A DNA stretch of 64,000 nt. It comes from Bog-950 sp044225825 (GTDB lineage: Bacteria; Bacteroidota; Bacteroidia; Chitinophagales; LD1). Each line of letters opens with the position of its first letter. The first letter of the stretch is position 1. A program made the position numbers and the translations under genes. The notes under the pieces are model-generated. The model was not told the origin of the DNA, searched no databases, and saw nothing but the letters and a program-made list of their open reading frames with translations. Positions 8,288 through 17,714 of this stretch are shown here, in pieces. The stretch is from contig JBGAIB010000004.1 of the NCBI GenBank assembly GCA_044225825.1, positions 310,001-374,000 on the forward strand. The letters run 5' to 3'.

Positions 8288-9466
8288 ATGAGCAGAAAAC
8301 TTAGAATAGGATTGTTTGGCTATGGCGTTGTAGGCCATGGATTGTATGATGTATTACATAAAACCAAAGGCATCAATGCCGAGGTGGTGCGCATATGCGT
8401 GAAGCACCGCGATAAAAAACGCGACTTGCCGGCTGAATTCTTCACCTTCAACAAGGAGGATATTTTAAACGACGATAGCCTGGACATTGTGGTGGAGTTA
8501 ATAGACAATGCCGAAGAGGCATTTGAAATAGTCTCCACGGCACTTAAAAAAGGTAAGGCTGTAGTATCGGCTAATAAGAAGATGATTGCAGAGCACCTGC
8601 AGGAACTGTATGAATTGCAGCAACAGCATAATGCCCCCTTCTTATACGAAGCTTCTGTTTGCGGTAGTATACCTATCATCCGCAACCTTGAGGAATACTA
8701 CGATAATGATCTATTGGATAGTGTGGAAGGCATTTGCAACGGAACTACCAATTATATCCTTACTAAAACATCGGAAGAAGGCCTATCTTATGATGCAGCG
8801 TTAAAGCAAGCGCAGGAACTGGGCTTTGCCGAAAGTAACCCCACGCTTGATGTAAAGGCTTTTGATCCTAAGTTTAAGCTTACCATCCTTACCACACACA
8901 CCTTCGGTTTGTTTGTAAAGCCCGAAAACGTCTTCAATTTCGGCATTCAGAACCTGTCGGTGGCCGACTCTACCTATGCCCGCGAGAAGGGTTATAAGAT
9001 CAAGTTGATAGCGCATACCTACCGGCCAAACAACAAAGTAGTAGCCTATGTTATCCCAAAATTTATCAAGCCACACGATCTGTTTTACGATGTCCGGAAC
9101 GAGTTTAATGCGGTGCAATTAGGTGCCGCCTTCTCCGATAAGCAGTTCTTTTTAGGCAAAGGAGCAGGCAGCCATCCAACCGGTTCAGCCGTACTTTCGG
9201 ATATTGCCGCACTTAGTTACAACTATCGGTACGAGTATAAAAAGGTGCAGCAAAATGGCGATGTACCCTTCAGTAACGACCACGATATTAACCTGTATAT
9301 CCGCTACAGCGATGATAACTTGCTGGAGGAGTTGCAGGTGCATGATATAAGCCAGCGTTACTGGAGCCCCGAAATCAAATATGTAATTGGTAAGGTGAAC
9401 CTGCAAAAACTGATAGATGCCAGGTTGAACGACCGCATAGACGTGTTTATTGCCAAGGTAGACTAG
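8288..9466 (+). CDS. hom: Homoserine dehydrogenase
   Basis: 392 residues. NAD(P)-dependent reduction of aspartate semialdehyde to homoserine. The N-terminus has the Rossmann motif GLFGYGVVGHG (residues ~8-18). VVSANKKMI, the substrate-binding CNGTTNYIL near 155 and NPTLDVKAFDPKFKL near 190-205 identify the family. The C-terminal part beyond ~330 is short and does not look like a complete ACT domain to me, so feedback control through ACT is uncertain. It follows metX by 42 bases, so co-transcription is likely and would supply homoserine directly for acetylation. Confidence 0.93.
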   Translation: MSRKLRIGLFGYGVVGHGLYDVLHKTKGINAEVVRICVKHRDKKRDLPAEFFTFNKEDILNDDSLDIVVELIDNAEEAFEIVSTALKKGKAVVSANKKMIAEHLQELYELQQQHNAPFLYEASVCGSIPIIRNLEEYYDNDLLDSVEGICNGTTNYILTKTSEEGLSYDAALKQAQELGFAESNPTLDVKAFDPKFKLTILTTHTFGLFVKPENVFNFGIQNLSVADSTYAREKGYKIKLIAHTYRPNNKVVAYVIPKFIKPHDLFYDVRNEFNAVQLGAAFSDKQFFLGKGAGSHPTGSAVLSDIAALSYNYRYEYKKVQQNGDVPFSNDHDINLYIRYSDDNLLEELQVHDISQRYWSPEIKYVIGKVNLQKLIDARLNDRIDVFIAKVD

Positions 9467-9514
9467 GTTGGCGAATAGTTACGGAGTTCTATTTTAGCAA
9501 CAGAATTTTACGCT

Positions 9515-10387
9515 ATGCAACCATTCGATCAACTTTGGGATTACAGTAAGCCCGGCGAAACAGAAGCCAGATTCAGAAGCTTGTTATCGGAATACCCCGA
9601 AAGCAAAGACAAATCGGCTTACCTGCAACTGCTTACACAATTGGCGCGCACCTATAGCCTGCGTCGTATGTTTACCGAAGCACACGACCTGCTGAATGAA
9701 GTGAAGGAGAAACTGGGCTTGAATAGTGGCGTGGAGCATGTCCGTTACCATTTGGAAAGAGGCCGCACCTTTAATTCCTCCGGCAAAAAGGACGAGGCAA
9801 AAGTTGAGTTTGAACAGGCTCTGAAACTGGCTAAAGAACTGAATGAAGACTTCTACGCTATTGATGCCCTGCATATGCTGGCAATAGTAGCTCCGCCGGT
9901 TGAATCGATAGAGTTGAACAAAGAAGGAGTGCTGATGGCCGAAATCTCCACACAGGACAGAGCGAAAGGATGGCTGGGTTCATTGTATAACAACCTGGGC
10001 TGGGGCTACTTCGATTTAGGTCAATTCGAACTTGCTTTAAGCATCTTCCTGCGTGCTTTAAAATGGCGGCAGGATATGGCTGCCAAACTTGGAAAGGAAA
10101 CCACTCCGGAGGTATTCATTGCTAAGTGGACCGTAGCACGAACACTGCGAGCGCTTAACCGTATTGATCAGGCCATAACCATCCAGGTTGGTTTGATGGA
10201 GGAGATGGTAAACGGCGAAGCACCGGATGGCTATGTTTACGAAGAGTTGGGAGAGCTTTACCTGGCAAAAGGGGAAGAACTACACAAGATGTATTTTCAG
10301 TTTGCCTATAACGAACTAAGCAAGGATAGCTGGATGGCAGCCAATGAAACGGCCCGCCTCAACAGGATGAAAGAATTGGCCGGTTAG
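9515..10387 (+). CDS. Tetratricopeptide-repeat protein, cytoplasmic
   Basis: 290 residues without signal peptide or membrane segment. Helical repeats of TPR type are visible (LNEVKEKLG..., DEAKVEFEQALKLAKEL near 90-105, LYNNLGWGYFDLGQFELALSIFLRAL near 155-180). The last gives the canonical W/L-G-Y-A/F pattern. It probably mediates protein-protein contacts. It follows hom by 48 bases; a TATTTTAG motif at 9490-9497 might drive it separately. It converges on xerD with only two bases between the stops. Partner unknown. Confidence 0.8.
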   Translation: MQPFDQLWDYSKPGETEARFRSLLSEYPESKDKSAYLQLLTQLARTYSLRRMFTEAHDLLNEVKEKLGLNSGVEHVRYHLERGRTFNSSGKKDEAKVEFEQALKLAKELNEDFYAIDALHMLAIVAPPVESIELNKEGVLMAEISTQDRAKGWLGSLYNNLGWGYFDLGQFELALSIFLRALKWRQDMAAKLGKETTPEVFIAKWTVARTLRALNRIDQAITIQVGLMEEMVNGEAPDGYVYEELGELYLAKGEELHKMYFQFAYNELSKDSWMAANETARLNRMKELAG

Positions 10388-10389
10388 CC

Positions 10390-11292
10390 TTACTTGTATC
10401 GGGGATGAAACTGCATAATAGTGGACCGCAGGTAATCCCGGTCAAGGTGTGTGTATATCTCGGTAGTGGTTATCGAGGCATGGCCAAGCATCTCTTGTAC
10501 AGCGCGTAAATCGGCACCACCTTCAATTAAATGCGTGGCAAAGGAATGGCGAAAGGTATGTGGAGAGATAGTCTTTTTTAAGCCTATAGCCGCCGCACAT
10601 TCTTTAATCACGAGGAACACATACATACGGGTAAGTCGTTTACCACGGCGGTTCAAAAAGAGCATATCCTCCTCTCCTTTCTTGATGTCAAGGTGGTTGC
10701 GCACATGGTCCTTATATTGCTTTATATACTTTATAGCCTGCGAACCAATGGGCACTAAGCGTTCTTTGTCACCCTTACCAAGCACTTTTATAAACTCTAC
10801 ATCCGCGTATATGTTGGAGATCTTCAGGTTTACCAGTTCGCTAACCCGCAAACCGCAGCCATACAACACCTCCAGCATAGCACGGTTACGTGTGCCTTCA
10901 GGTGTGCTTAGGTCAATAGAATCCAGCAGGGCATTGATCTCTTCAACTGAAAGTGTATCGGGTAACTTGCGGGCAAGTTTAGGTGAAGATAGCAGTTCGG
11001 TAGGGTTTACCTGCACTACATCTTCTACCATCAGGTACTTGTAAAAGGCCCTTAGTCCGGATATGATCCTTGCCTGACTGTGGGCATCAAACCCCAACTC
11101 ATGAATAGCTTTTACAAAGCCTTCCAGGTGATTGAGCTTAATATCCTCCACACCAAGGTGTAGTTTTTCGCTTTCCAGGTAGCTTGCAAACTTGCCTACA
11201 TCGCGCAGGTAAGCCTCCACCGAATTAGCTGAAAGGGACTTCTCCAGTTGTAAATAGCTCTTAAAGCCTTTTATGTAGCCTTGCCAGCTCAT
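10390..11292 (-). CDS. xerD: Site-specific tyrosine recombinase XerD
   Basis: 300 residues, the usual length. The N-terminal SAM-like DNA-binding domain (~1-95) starts GYIKGFKSYLQLEKSLSANS. The catalytic domain contains all six expected residues: Arg149 (GCGLRVSEL), Lys173 (LGKGDKER), His245 and Arg248 (HTFRHSFATH), His271 (LGHASITTT) and nucleophile Tyr280. It resolves chromosome dimers at dif together with a XerC or alone. There are no phage or integron genes around, which supports a housekeeping role. Divergent from aroQ. Confidence 0.95.
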   Translation of the reverse strand: MSWQGYIKGFKSYLQLEKSLSANSVEAYLRDVGKFASYLESEKLHLGVEDIKLNHLEGFVKAIHELGFDAHSQARIISGLRAFYKYLMVEDVVQVNPTELLSSPKLARKLPDTLSVEEINALLDSIDLSTPEGTRNRAMLEVLYGCGLRVSELVNLKISNIYADVEFIKVLGKGDKERLVPIGSQAIKYIKQYKDHVRNHLDIKKGEEDMLFLNRRGKRLTRMYVFLVIKECAAAIGLKKTISPHTFRHSFATHLIEGGADLRAVQEMLGHASITTTEIYTHLDRDYLRSTIMQFHPRYK

Positions 11293-11418
11293 ACCACAAG
11301 TTTACTACACACGCCCGGTATAAAAGCAACCTTACCGATGTAAGTATTCCACCAGGACATAAGAGTGACGCTTTTAGTTTGCGCTTTAACCGTAAAAACT
11401 GAACTTTGAGACTTATAT

Positions 11419-11844
11419 ATGAGCAAGAAGAAGATCATCATTATCAACGGTCCAAACCTTAATCTGTTGGGCAAGCGCGAGCCCGATATCTACGGCAACA
11501 TAAGCTTTAAGGAGTTCTTCGACGACATCAAAGAAGTATACGACGACGAGGTACAGCTCACCACTTTTCAATCTAACATTGAAGGCGAACTAATAGATAA
11601 AATACAGGAAGTAGGCTTTACCTTCGATGGCATTATACTCAACGCCGGCGGTTATACCCATACCAGCGTAGCGCTACGCGATGCTGTGGCCGCCGTTAAA
11701 ACACCTGTAATCGAGGTGCATATAAGCAATCCGTATTCGCGCGAAGAGTTCAGGCATACCAGCTTACTAAGTGGTGTATGCAAAGGCATAATTGCCGGCT
11801 TTGGTTTGGAGAGTTACGTACTGGCGCTGGATAGCTTCTTATAG
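11419..11844 (+). CDS. aroQ: Type II 3-dehydroquinate dehydratase
   Basis: 141 residues, normal for the type II class. Third step of the shikimate pathway. Landmarks: NGPNLNLLGKREPDIYG with the conserved Arg and catalytic Tyr (residues ~9-25), FQSNIEGELID (~50-60), ILNAGGYTHTSVALRDA (~74-90) and EVHISNPYSREEFRHTS with the catalytic His (~98-114). It lies between minus-strand xerD and a convergent secreted-protein gene (stop-to-stop gap of one base), so it is transcribed alone. A GAACTTTG just upstream is a weak -7 element. Confidence 0.96.
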   Translation: MSKKKIIIINGPNLNLLGKREPDIYGNISFKEFFDDIKEVYDDEVQLTTFQSNIEGELIDKIQEVGFTFDGIILNAGGYTHTSVALRDAVAAVKTPVIEVHISNPYSREEFRHTSLLSGVCKGIIAGFGLESYVLALDSFL

Positions 11845-11845
11845 G

Positions 11846-12562
11846 CTATTTGATAAGCCCGTTCAGCCGGGCATATTTGTTATACATACCTACAACAGCC
11901 TTGGTCAACTCATAATCTGTGGCGGTTTTAATAAAGTCCAGCGTAAGTCCGCAGAATCGGTCAAAGTCATCAAAGTTCTCTTCAGGTAAGTCAATCAGGG
12001 CATTCTCATTGTAATAGCGTAATAGCTCTTTAAAGATCTTTTGGCGCTCATCCTCGCGTATCTGCTTCTTCAGGGTCTCACGTTCGCGGGCCCGGTTGCT
12101 GAGCAACTCGTAAAGCGCACTGATAGGGCTGGTAAAACTTAGTTCCGGGCGCTCTAATTCACGAGGAGTAATGCCCAGCTTTTTACGCTCCTCTTCTATT
12201 TCTTCAAGGGTTTTGGCCGCCTTAATAATAACCGGCTGGCTCAAACCGGTCGATAGCCTTTCCATGGTAAGGTTCAATTGGTATTCCCCCTTCTTAACGG
12301 AGTCGGCTACGGAAAACTTGCAGGTTTGGTATCCCGGATAAAAAAGAAAAAGGGTATCCGAACGAAAGGTGGTAATTGTAAATTGACCGTTGCCGTCTGT
12401 GCTATAGGTAGCGCTTACTTTAGAGTCGATAACGTTTACATAACTGAGGCGTCTTTGGGTATAGGCATCACTTACCGTGCCTTTAATTTGCACCGTATCT
12501 TGCGCATAACCTTGTATACTTATAACCATCAACAAGCCCAGGCTTGCCAGCAATTGCCTCAT
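11846..12562 (-). CDS. Secreted carboxypeptidase-regulatory-like domain protein
   Basis: 238 residues. Signal peptide (MRQLLASLGLLMVISIQGYA) followed by a CarboxypepD_reg-like beta-sandwich (about 24-110; IKGTVSDAYTQRRLSYVNV, then TDGNGQFTITT). The C-terminal half is charged and helical (LEEIEEERKKLGITPRE, ...). This stand-alone arrangement is common in Bacteroidota envelopes; function unknown. TATATTCG ten bases before the ATG resembles a -7 element. No T9SS tail. Confidence 0.8.
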   Translation of the reverse strand: MRQLLASLGLLMVISIQGYAQDTVQIKGTVSDAYTQRRLSYVNVIDSKVSATYSTDGNGQFTITTFRSDTLFLFYPGYQTCKFSVADSVKKGEYQLNLTMERLSTGLSQPVIIKAAKTLEEIEEERKKLGITPRELERPELSFTSPISALYELLSNRARERETLKKQIREDERQKIFKELLRYYNENALIDLPEENFDDFDRFCGLTLDFIKTATDYELTKAVVGMYNKYARLNGLIK

Positions 12563-12648
12563 AAAACGAATATAGAGAAGATTAAAACGATGAAACCTTT
12601 TTTACAGTATTTAGCAATACAGCCTTTTTACACAGCGGTGAAACTGAC

Positions 12649-13920
12649 TTAATCCGGGGTGGATTTCGACATTATGAGCGCAAAGCCTTCTATAACACGG
12701 TATACGCTTTCCAGGTCCGCCTCGCTAATACAATAAGGGGGCAACACATATACCGTATTACCAAGGGGGCGAAGAATAACCTTGTGTTCCAAAAAGTACG
12801 CATAGGCTCTATCACGTATCCTGCTTAAATAACCAGCGCTACTGCTCCTATATTCTAATGCCAGGATAGTGCCGCAAACGCGCACGTTTTCAATACCATT
12901 AACCCCTCTTAAGCGTTGCACCACTTTATGATGCAGGGCCTCTATCCGTGCTACCATTTCCATGGTCTTTTCCTGCTCAAACAATTCCAGACTTGCAATG
13001 GAAGCAGCACACCCCAGCGGGTTACCGGTGTAGCTATGCCCATGAAATAGCATTTTAGCCCTGTCATCTGATAGAAAAGCATTGAATATAGCATCCGTGC
13101 AGGTAGTTGCCGCAAATGGCAAAAAGCCCCCCGTTATCCCTTTGGAAAGGCAGATAATATCCGGTTTATAGCTGCAGTAATCCGTGGCCAAAAATTTGCC
13201 GGTCCTGCCAAAGCCGGTCATAACTTCATCAGCAATAATCAGCACACCCTGCTGCCGGCATAGTGCAATTAAGTCATCCAATACCTCCGGCGGATACATC
13301 AACATGCCTGCAGAACCTAATACAAGCGGTTCAAAAATAAAAGCTGCAATAGTGTTTGACTTGTCGGTTAGAAGTTGGCTCAACTGGTTTCGTACAACTT
13401 CTTTATTGTTTTCGGTCGGTGTATCAATAAAATCCACCTCAAACAACAGCGACTGGAATGGCTCGGTAAACACCCCTCTCGCACTAACACTCATAGAGCC
13501 AAACGTATCGCCATGGTAAGCATCACGAAAGGCAATAATGCGGTTCCTGCGTTCTCCTTTGTTTGCCCAATATTGCAAGGCCATTTTAAGGCCGGCCTCT
13601 ACTGCGGTAGACCCATTATCGGAGTAGAATACCTTTTGATGAAAAGGTATCCGCTGCAGCAGCATTTCCGCCAATCTTTCAGCGGCAGGATGGGTAAAGC
13701 CCGCAAAAATTACCTGCTCCAGTTCTCTTGCCTGTTGGGCTATGCTTTCGGCAATATATGGGTGGCTATGCCCGTGAATATTCGTCCACCAACTCGAAAC
13801 CGCATCAATATATCGTTCGCCGCTTTCACTAAAAAGATAGGCCCCTTCTCCCCGAACCATCTTTACAGGTTCGCCGGCAGTGTGCATTTGTGTATAGGGA
13901 TGCCAAACGCGATTACTCAT
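12649..13920 (-). CDS. bioA: Adenosylmethionine-8-amino-7-oxononanoate aminotransferase
   Basis: 423 residues. PLP-dependent transfer of the amino group from SAM to KAPA, giving DAPA. Motifs: WHPYTQM at the N-terminus (BioA-specific), SSWWTNIHGHSHP (~42-54), the PLP Asp in ADEVMTGFGRTG, and the PLP Lys in CLSKGITGG. Its ATG overlaps the bioD stop by 4 bases (13917-13920), so translation is coupled. Last gene of the biotin operon bioB-bioF-bioD-bioA. Confidence 0.96.
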   Translation of the reverse strand: MSNRVWHPYTQMHTAGEPVKMVRGEGAYLFSESGERYIDAVSSWWTNIHGHSHPYIAESIAQQARELEQVIFAGFTHPAAERLAEMLLQRIPFHQKVFYSDNGSTAVEAGLKMALQYWANKGERRNRIIAFRDAYHGDTFGSMSVSARGVFTEPFQSLLFEVDFIDTPTENNKEVVRNQLSQLLTDKSNTIAAFIFEPLVLGSAGMLMYPPEVLDDLIALCRQQGVLIIADEVMTGFGRTGKFLATDYCSYKPDIICLSKGITGGFLPFAATTCTDAIFNAFLSDDRAKMLFHGHSYTGNPLGCAASIASLELFEQEKTMEMVARIEALHHKVVQRLRGVNGIENVRVCGTILALEYRSSSAGYLSRIRDRAYAYFLEHKVILRPLGNTVYVLPPYCISEADLESVYRVIEGFALIMSKSTPD

Positions 13921-14564
13921 AAGGTGTAATGTGTTTCTAAACTTTGCCGCAGACGTGAAGCCTGCTCGCTTATAAACGCCGGGGTCAACGCCACAGCCTC
14001 TTCAATATGTCCCAACACCCTCACTGCACCAAACTGTGCTATTACGGCTTCATTATCCAGGTAAGGGGTGCCATTAAAAAGGAGTCCCGCAACAGGTATT
14101 TCTCTATGTTTCAGACACTCTAACGTTAGCAGGGTATGATTAATAGCTCCCAGGTAATTACGCACCACTACTACAACCGGAACAGCCAATGCAGCAACAT
14201 AATCAACAATTAAATGCTTGCTATTCAGCGGAACCAGTAACCCTCCCGCGCCTTCAATTACCAGCCTGTTAGAAGTTACAGGCACTCCCATTTTTTGTAG
14301 ATCAATCACCACACCTGCTTCTGCTGCAGCATAATGCGGAGATGCAGGAATGCGGAGAGCATAAGCTTCCGGATGAATCTTCGTACCCCCGTTGCTCAGC
14401 AAACTTTTTATCGTTCTGCTATCGCTGTCATCCGGTGCCCCAGTTTGCACGGGCTTCCAGTAATCAGCACGTAAGGCTTCTGTTAACACAGCTGCAGCAA
14501 CAGTTTTACCTACATTGGTGCCAATGCCGGTTACAAAGATGGTGGAAGGAAATTGTGGCTTCAA
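13917..14564 (-). CDS. bioD: Dethiobiotin synthetase
   Basis: 215 residues. ATP-dependent carboxylation and ring closure of DAPA to dethiobiotin. The P-loop GIGTNVGKT is at residues ~12-20, WKPVQTG at ~36-42, and VIEGAGGLLVPLN near 102-114 gives the Mg/ATP site. It overlaps bioF by 4 bases upstream (14561-14564) and bioA by 4 bases downstream, indicating tight coupling. Confidence 0.95.
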   Translation of the reverse strand: MKPQFPSTIFVTGIGTNVGKTVAAAVLTEALRADYWKPVQTGAPDDSDSRTIKSLLSNGGTKIHPEAYALRIPASPHYAAAEAGVVIDLQKMGVPVTSNRLVIEGAGGLLVPLNSKHLIVDYVAALAVPVVVVVRNYLGAINHTLLTLECLKHREIPVAGLLFNGTPYLDNEAVIAQFGAVRVLGHIEEAVALTPAFISEQASRLRQSLETHYTL

Positions 14565-15691
14565 GCGGTTATGATTGCTTGAGCAAGTTTAACCACTTCT
14601 TCCCTGGTATTAAAACTGTGGAGACAAACCCTTATCCGCTCTTTGCCTTTGGGCACGGTAGGATAAAGGATAGGCCGCACATCGAAACCTTGTTTTTGCA
14701 GCTTAGCCGCTAATGTCTTTACCGCTGCATTACCGGGATAAACGACCGATTGAACGGGTCCTTCTCCCGGTAAAACGTATCCTGTTGTTAGAGAGGTCAA
14801 TTCCCTCTTAAAGGTTAGAGCTAATTCCGATAGGTAGTCCCTGCGCTCCTGCAGCCGGGGTAAATAATCGTAAACACCTTTCAAAACGGCCAACGAATGG
14901 AATGGCGCAGCAGTTGAGAAAATAAAAGGTCTGCAGTAATTGATCAGGAACTCGATAAGCGACTTTTTACCTACGATAGCCGCACCATGCGCACCCATTG
15001 CTTTGCCGTACGTATAAATACGGGCTAGGCATTCCGTTTCAATACCCTCGCGGTTAGCACAACCCGAACCATGTTCACCGAATAAGCCGGTAGCATGTGC
15101 TTCATCAATTAGCAGGCCGGCATCGTAGTTGCGGCAAAGGGCAGCAATTTGTTTTAACGGCGCAAAATCGCCATCCATACTGTAATAGCTTTCAATCACC
15201 ACGTATTTTAAACCCGTCGCCTTTTGTAATACCTTCTCCAGATCTTCCATGTTATTGTGCGCAAACGACTTGGCGCTTGCCTTACTGCCCCGTATACCAT
15301 CGTGGATGGAGGCATGTACCGCTTCATCGTAAACAATGGTATCTCCACGGTAAGGCAAACAGCTAAGCAACCCGTAATTGGCATCAAATCCACTGTTAAA
15401 AAGTAAGGAGCTCTCGGCATGGTGAAAGTGCGCCACCTGCTTTTCAAGTTCCATAGCGTAAGCAGTATTGCCCGTTAACAAACGCGAACCGGTGCTTCCT
15501 GCCAACGCTCCCTGATAACCATTTATTGCTGCTTTTATTTGAGCCGCTAATACTTCATCATGTGCTAAACCTAAATAATCATTCGAGGTAAAATCCATAC
15601 CCGAAGGCAAATTCCCCAATACACGATAGTTATTAGCCTCGTGCCGTTCTTTTAAACGTTGTTGAATGTATTGGTAGATAGAAGTGCTCAT
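14561..15691 (-). CDS. bioF: 8-amino-7-oxononanoate synthase
   Basis: 376 residues, alpha-oxoamine synthase family, condensing pimeloyl-thioester with L-alanine. Motifs: FTSNDYLGLA (~34-43), GSTGSRLLTGN (~65-75), LIDEAHATGLFG with the PLP Asp (~195-206), and the PLP Lys in IYTYGKAMGAHG (~229-240). Eighteen bases separate it from bioB. No bioC, bioH or bioG is in the window, so the pimeloyl-ACP source is encoded elsewhere. Confidence 0.95.
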   Translation of the reverse strand: MSTSIYQYIQQRLKERHEANNYRVLGNLPSGMDFTSNDYLGLAHDEVLAAQIKAAINGYQGALAGSTGSRLLTGNTAYAMELEKQVAHFHHAESSLLFNSGFDANYGLLSCLPYRGDTIVYDEAVHASIHDGIRGSKASAKSFAHNNMEDLEKVLQKATGLKYVVIESYYSMDGDFAPLKQIAALCRNYDAGLLIDEAHATGLFGEHGSGCANREGIETECLARIYTYGKAMGAHGAAIVGKKSLIEFLINYCRPFIFSTAAPFHSLAVLKGVYDYLPRLQERRDYLSELALTFKRELTSLTTGYVLPGEGPVQSVVYPGNAAVKTLAAKLQKQGFDVRPILYPTVPKGKERIRVCLHSFNTREEVVKLAQAIITA

Positions 15692-15709
15692 GGTAGAAGC
15701 AGGCCTTGC

Positions 15710-16699
15710 TTATTGCTGCACTACAGCCGCTTTTTCCTGTTTAAACGATTCGCGGGGTTTTAAACCCAGCAGTTCAAACATCTCCTTATCCGCGTCAAAG
15801 TCAGGATTTGGTGTGGTCAGCAACTTCTCCCCTGTAAATATAGAATTTGCCCCGGCCAGAAAACACAAGGCCTGTTGCTCATAACTCATTTCGTTACGGC
15901 CGGCACTTAAACGCACCATGGCTTTAGGCATTAAAATACGGGCAGTAGCAATCATGCGCACCATTTCCCAGGTTTTAACCCGTTGTTGACCCTCTAGTGG
16001 AGTTCCTTTTACAGCAACCAAAGCATTTACAGGAACACTTTCCGGATGTTGTTCGCGTGTAGCGAGGGTGTATAGCAGTTTTATGCGGTCCTCATCCGAT
16101 TCACCCATGCCAATAATACCACCGCAGCATACGCTTATGCCGGCTTTTTCAATATTATCCAGTGTCTGTAAACGATCGTTATAGGTGCGGGTGGTAATTA
16201 TATCACCATAATATTCTTCACCGGTATCCAGGTTATGGTTATAGGCATAAAGCCCTGCTTCTTTTAAGCGAACGGCTTGCTCTTCTGTAAGCATACCTAG
16301 TGTGCAGCAAACTTCTAAACCTAAAGCATTCACACCTTTTACCATATCTATAACCCGGTCAAAATCGGAGTTATCACGAACGCTGCGCCAGGCTGCCCCC
16401 ATACAAAAACGGGTTGAACCCCCATTTTTAGCATCCAGCGCTTTTCCAATAACTTCCTCATAGTTCATTAGCTTATGCGCTTCTATGCCGGTACTGTAGC
16501 GCGACGCTTGCGGACAATAAGAACAATCTTCGGAACAACCGCCTGTTTTTACCGATAACAAGGTACAAACTTGTACCTCACCGGTAGCCTGATACTGTTT
16601 ATGAATGGTAGCGGCTTTATAAATCAAATCTAAAACCGGCTGATTATAGATATCACGGATCTCTTCCAGTGTCCAGTTATTTCTGATAGTTGGAGTCAT
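15710..16699 (-). CDS. bioB: Biotin synthase (radical SAM)
   Basis: 329 residues from the ATG at 16699, where the protein begins MTPTIRNNWTLEEI as in the family; a longer in-frame start at 16747 adds sixteen atypical residues. It inserts sulfur into dethiobiotin. The radical-SAM cluster motif CSEDCSYCPQ is near residue 55. Downstream are the Cys-containing FCMGAAWR, VCCTLGMLT and CCGGIIGMGE stretches, and Arg-containing VRLSAGRNEM near 270. First gene of the biotin operon; the SGNH hydrolase stop lies 61 bases upstream, so read-through from the 18.6-kb promoter is possible. Confidence 0.96.
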   Translation of the reverse strand: MTPTIRNNWTLEEIRDIYNQPVLDLIYKAATIHKQYQATGEVQVCTLLSVKTGGCSEDCSYCPQASRYSTGIEAHKLMNYEEVIGKALDAKNGGSTRFCMGAAWRSVRDNSDFDRVIDMVKGVNALGLEVCCTLGMLTEEQAVRLKEAGLYAYNHNLDTGEEYYGDIITTRTYNDRLQTLDNIEKAGISVCCGGIIGMGESDEDRIKLLYTLATREQHPESVPVNALVAVKGTPLEGQQRVKTWEMVRMIATARILMPKAMVRLSAGRNEMSYEQQALCFLAGANSIFTGEKLLTTPNPDFDADKEMFELLGLKPRESFKQEKAAVVQQ

Positions 16700-16760
16700 G
16701 TAGCTTGCACTTTCCGGCAAATATAGGCCCGCCGGGGTAACTGCCAACAGGAACTTTTAC

Positions 16761-17714
16761 TTAATGGCTTAGAAATTCCAACATCCGCTGATGCCCCTTG
16801 GCCGAAAGGTGAATTTCATCGGCAAACAGGTAGAGTGCAGCAGGCTCCTCACACTTCCTAAAATAGCCCGTGGCATCGCTAACAGCAATGTCTTTAGCCG
16901 CACAAAAAGCTATTATTTGCTCCTGCGGGGTCATACTATCCTTACCTGTTACCTGGCTACGATAGGGTATAATAACCACATTCATAAAAACCTGGTGGGC
17001 CTTGCAGAGCGAATCACACTGCCTTAAATACTCCATCGATTGGTTAAAATGCGGGTTGTCGGCCCTATAGAACGAAGCATCATACTGATAATACCTGTTA
17101 CTATTGTTGAATACCAACAGTTTCAGCAACCGGTAAGTGCCATAGTTTTCCTGCAGCCAGCTGCTCATCCTAACTATCAGGTTTTGCTTAGCCATAACTG
17201 GCAGTTCGCCGGCAGGTGTAGCCCCATAAACATCATTTAAACAATAACAAACGGTAACCAACTGCACACTGGTATCCTGCCTGGCAAAAAAGTCTGCCAA
17301 CACCTGTTTGTAATCCCGGGTGGAATAACCAATCAGGGAGCAGTTCAGTACATCGTAATCACGTAACTCCTCCGAAAAACGGCTTACAAACGTGCTGCTA
17401 TCCTCCACGCCTACGCCTTCTGTTACGCTATCCCCAATAAACAACCATTTCTTCTTTTTGCCGCTGGTTACCACTTTGTTTTTACGCCAGCCATAGTTGT
17501 CTGTATGTAATAAAGAGCCCCAAACCTTTCCGGTAGCATTCGGCCGCATTCCCATGGTTGGCCCGTATTTATTATCTACCAGCAAGGTGCTGTCAAACGC
17601 GCGATTATAAACTTTATGCAAAACAAACCGGCAGCCCATTTCAATAATCACCAGCAAAAGCGCCAGCACCAGCAGGTTTACTAAAACCAAACGACGGGTA
17701 ATTTTTAAGGCCAT
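16761..17714 (-). CDS. Membrane-anchored SGNH/GDSL-type hydrolase
   Basis: 317 residues. An N-terminal hydrophobic helix (about 9-30) is likely an uncleaved anchor putting the domain in the periplasm. Block I is FIGDSVTEGVGVED (nucleophile Ser near 96); block II/III features are weak, with YCLNDVYG providing the Asn; the C-terminal DEIHLSAKGHQ near 300 supplies the Asp-His pair. Substrate unknown; relatives deacylate lipids or polysaccharides. It overlaps the UbiA-like gene by 10 bases (17705-17714) and precedes bioB by 61 bases. The periplasmic anchor argues against a BioH-like role. Confidence 0.8.
   Translation of the reverse strand: MALKITRRLVLVNLLVLALLLVIIEMGCRFVLHKVYNRAFDSTLLVDNKYGPTMGMRPNATGKVWGSLLHTDNYGWRKNKVVTSGKKKKWLFIGDSVTEGVGVEDSSTFVSRFSEELRDYDVLNCSLIGYSTRDYKQVLADFFARQDTSVQLVTVCYCLNDVYGATPAGELPVMAKQNLIVRMSSWLQENYGTYRLLKLLVFNNSNRYYQYDASFYRADNPHFNQSMEYLRQCDSLCKAHQVFMNVVIIPYRSQVTGKDSMTPQEQIIAFCAAKDIAVSDATGYFRKCEEPAALYLFADEIHLSAKGHQRMLEFLSH

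Noticed and set aside
11289..11474. 61-codon minus-strand ORF upstream of xerD overlapping aroQ
   Set aside because: It lies antisense over the aroQ start, has no signal or domain, and aroQ is certain.
13375..13929. 184-codon plus-strand ORF antisense to bioA
   Set aside because: bioA is unambiguous on the minus strand with intact motifs; the antisense frame shows no domain.
16761..17714. SGNH hydrolase as a BioH-type pimeloyl-ACP esterase for the biotin operon
   Set aside because: It has an N-terminal membrane anchor that places the domain in the periplasm, and it is SGNH rather than alpha/beta-hydrolase fold.
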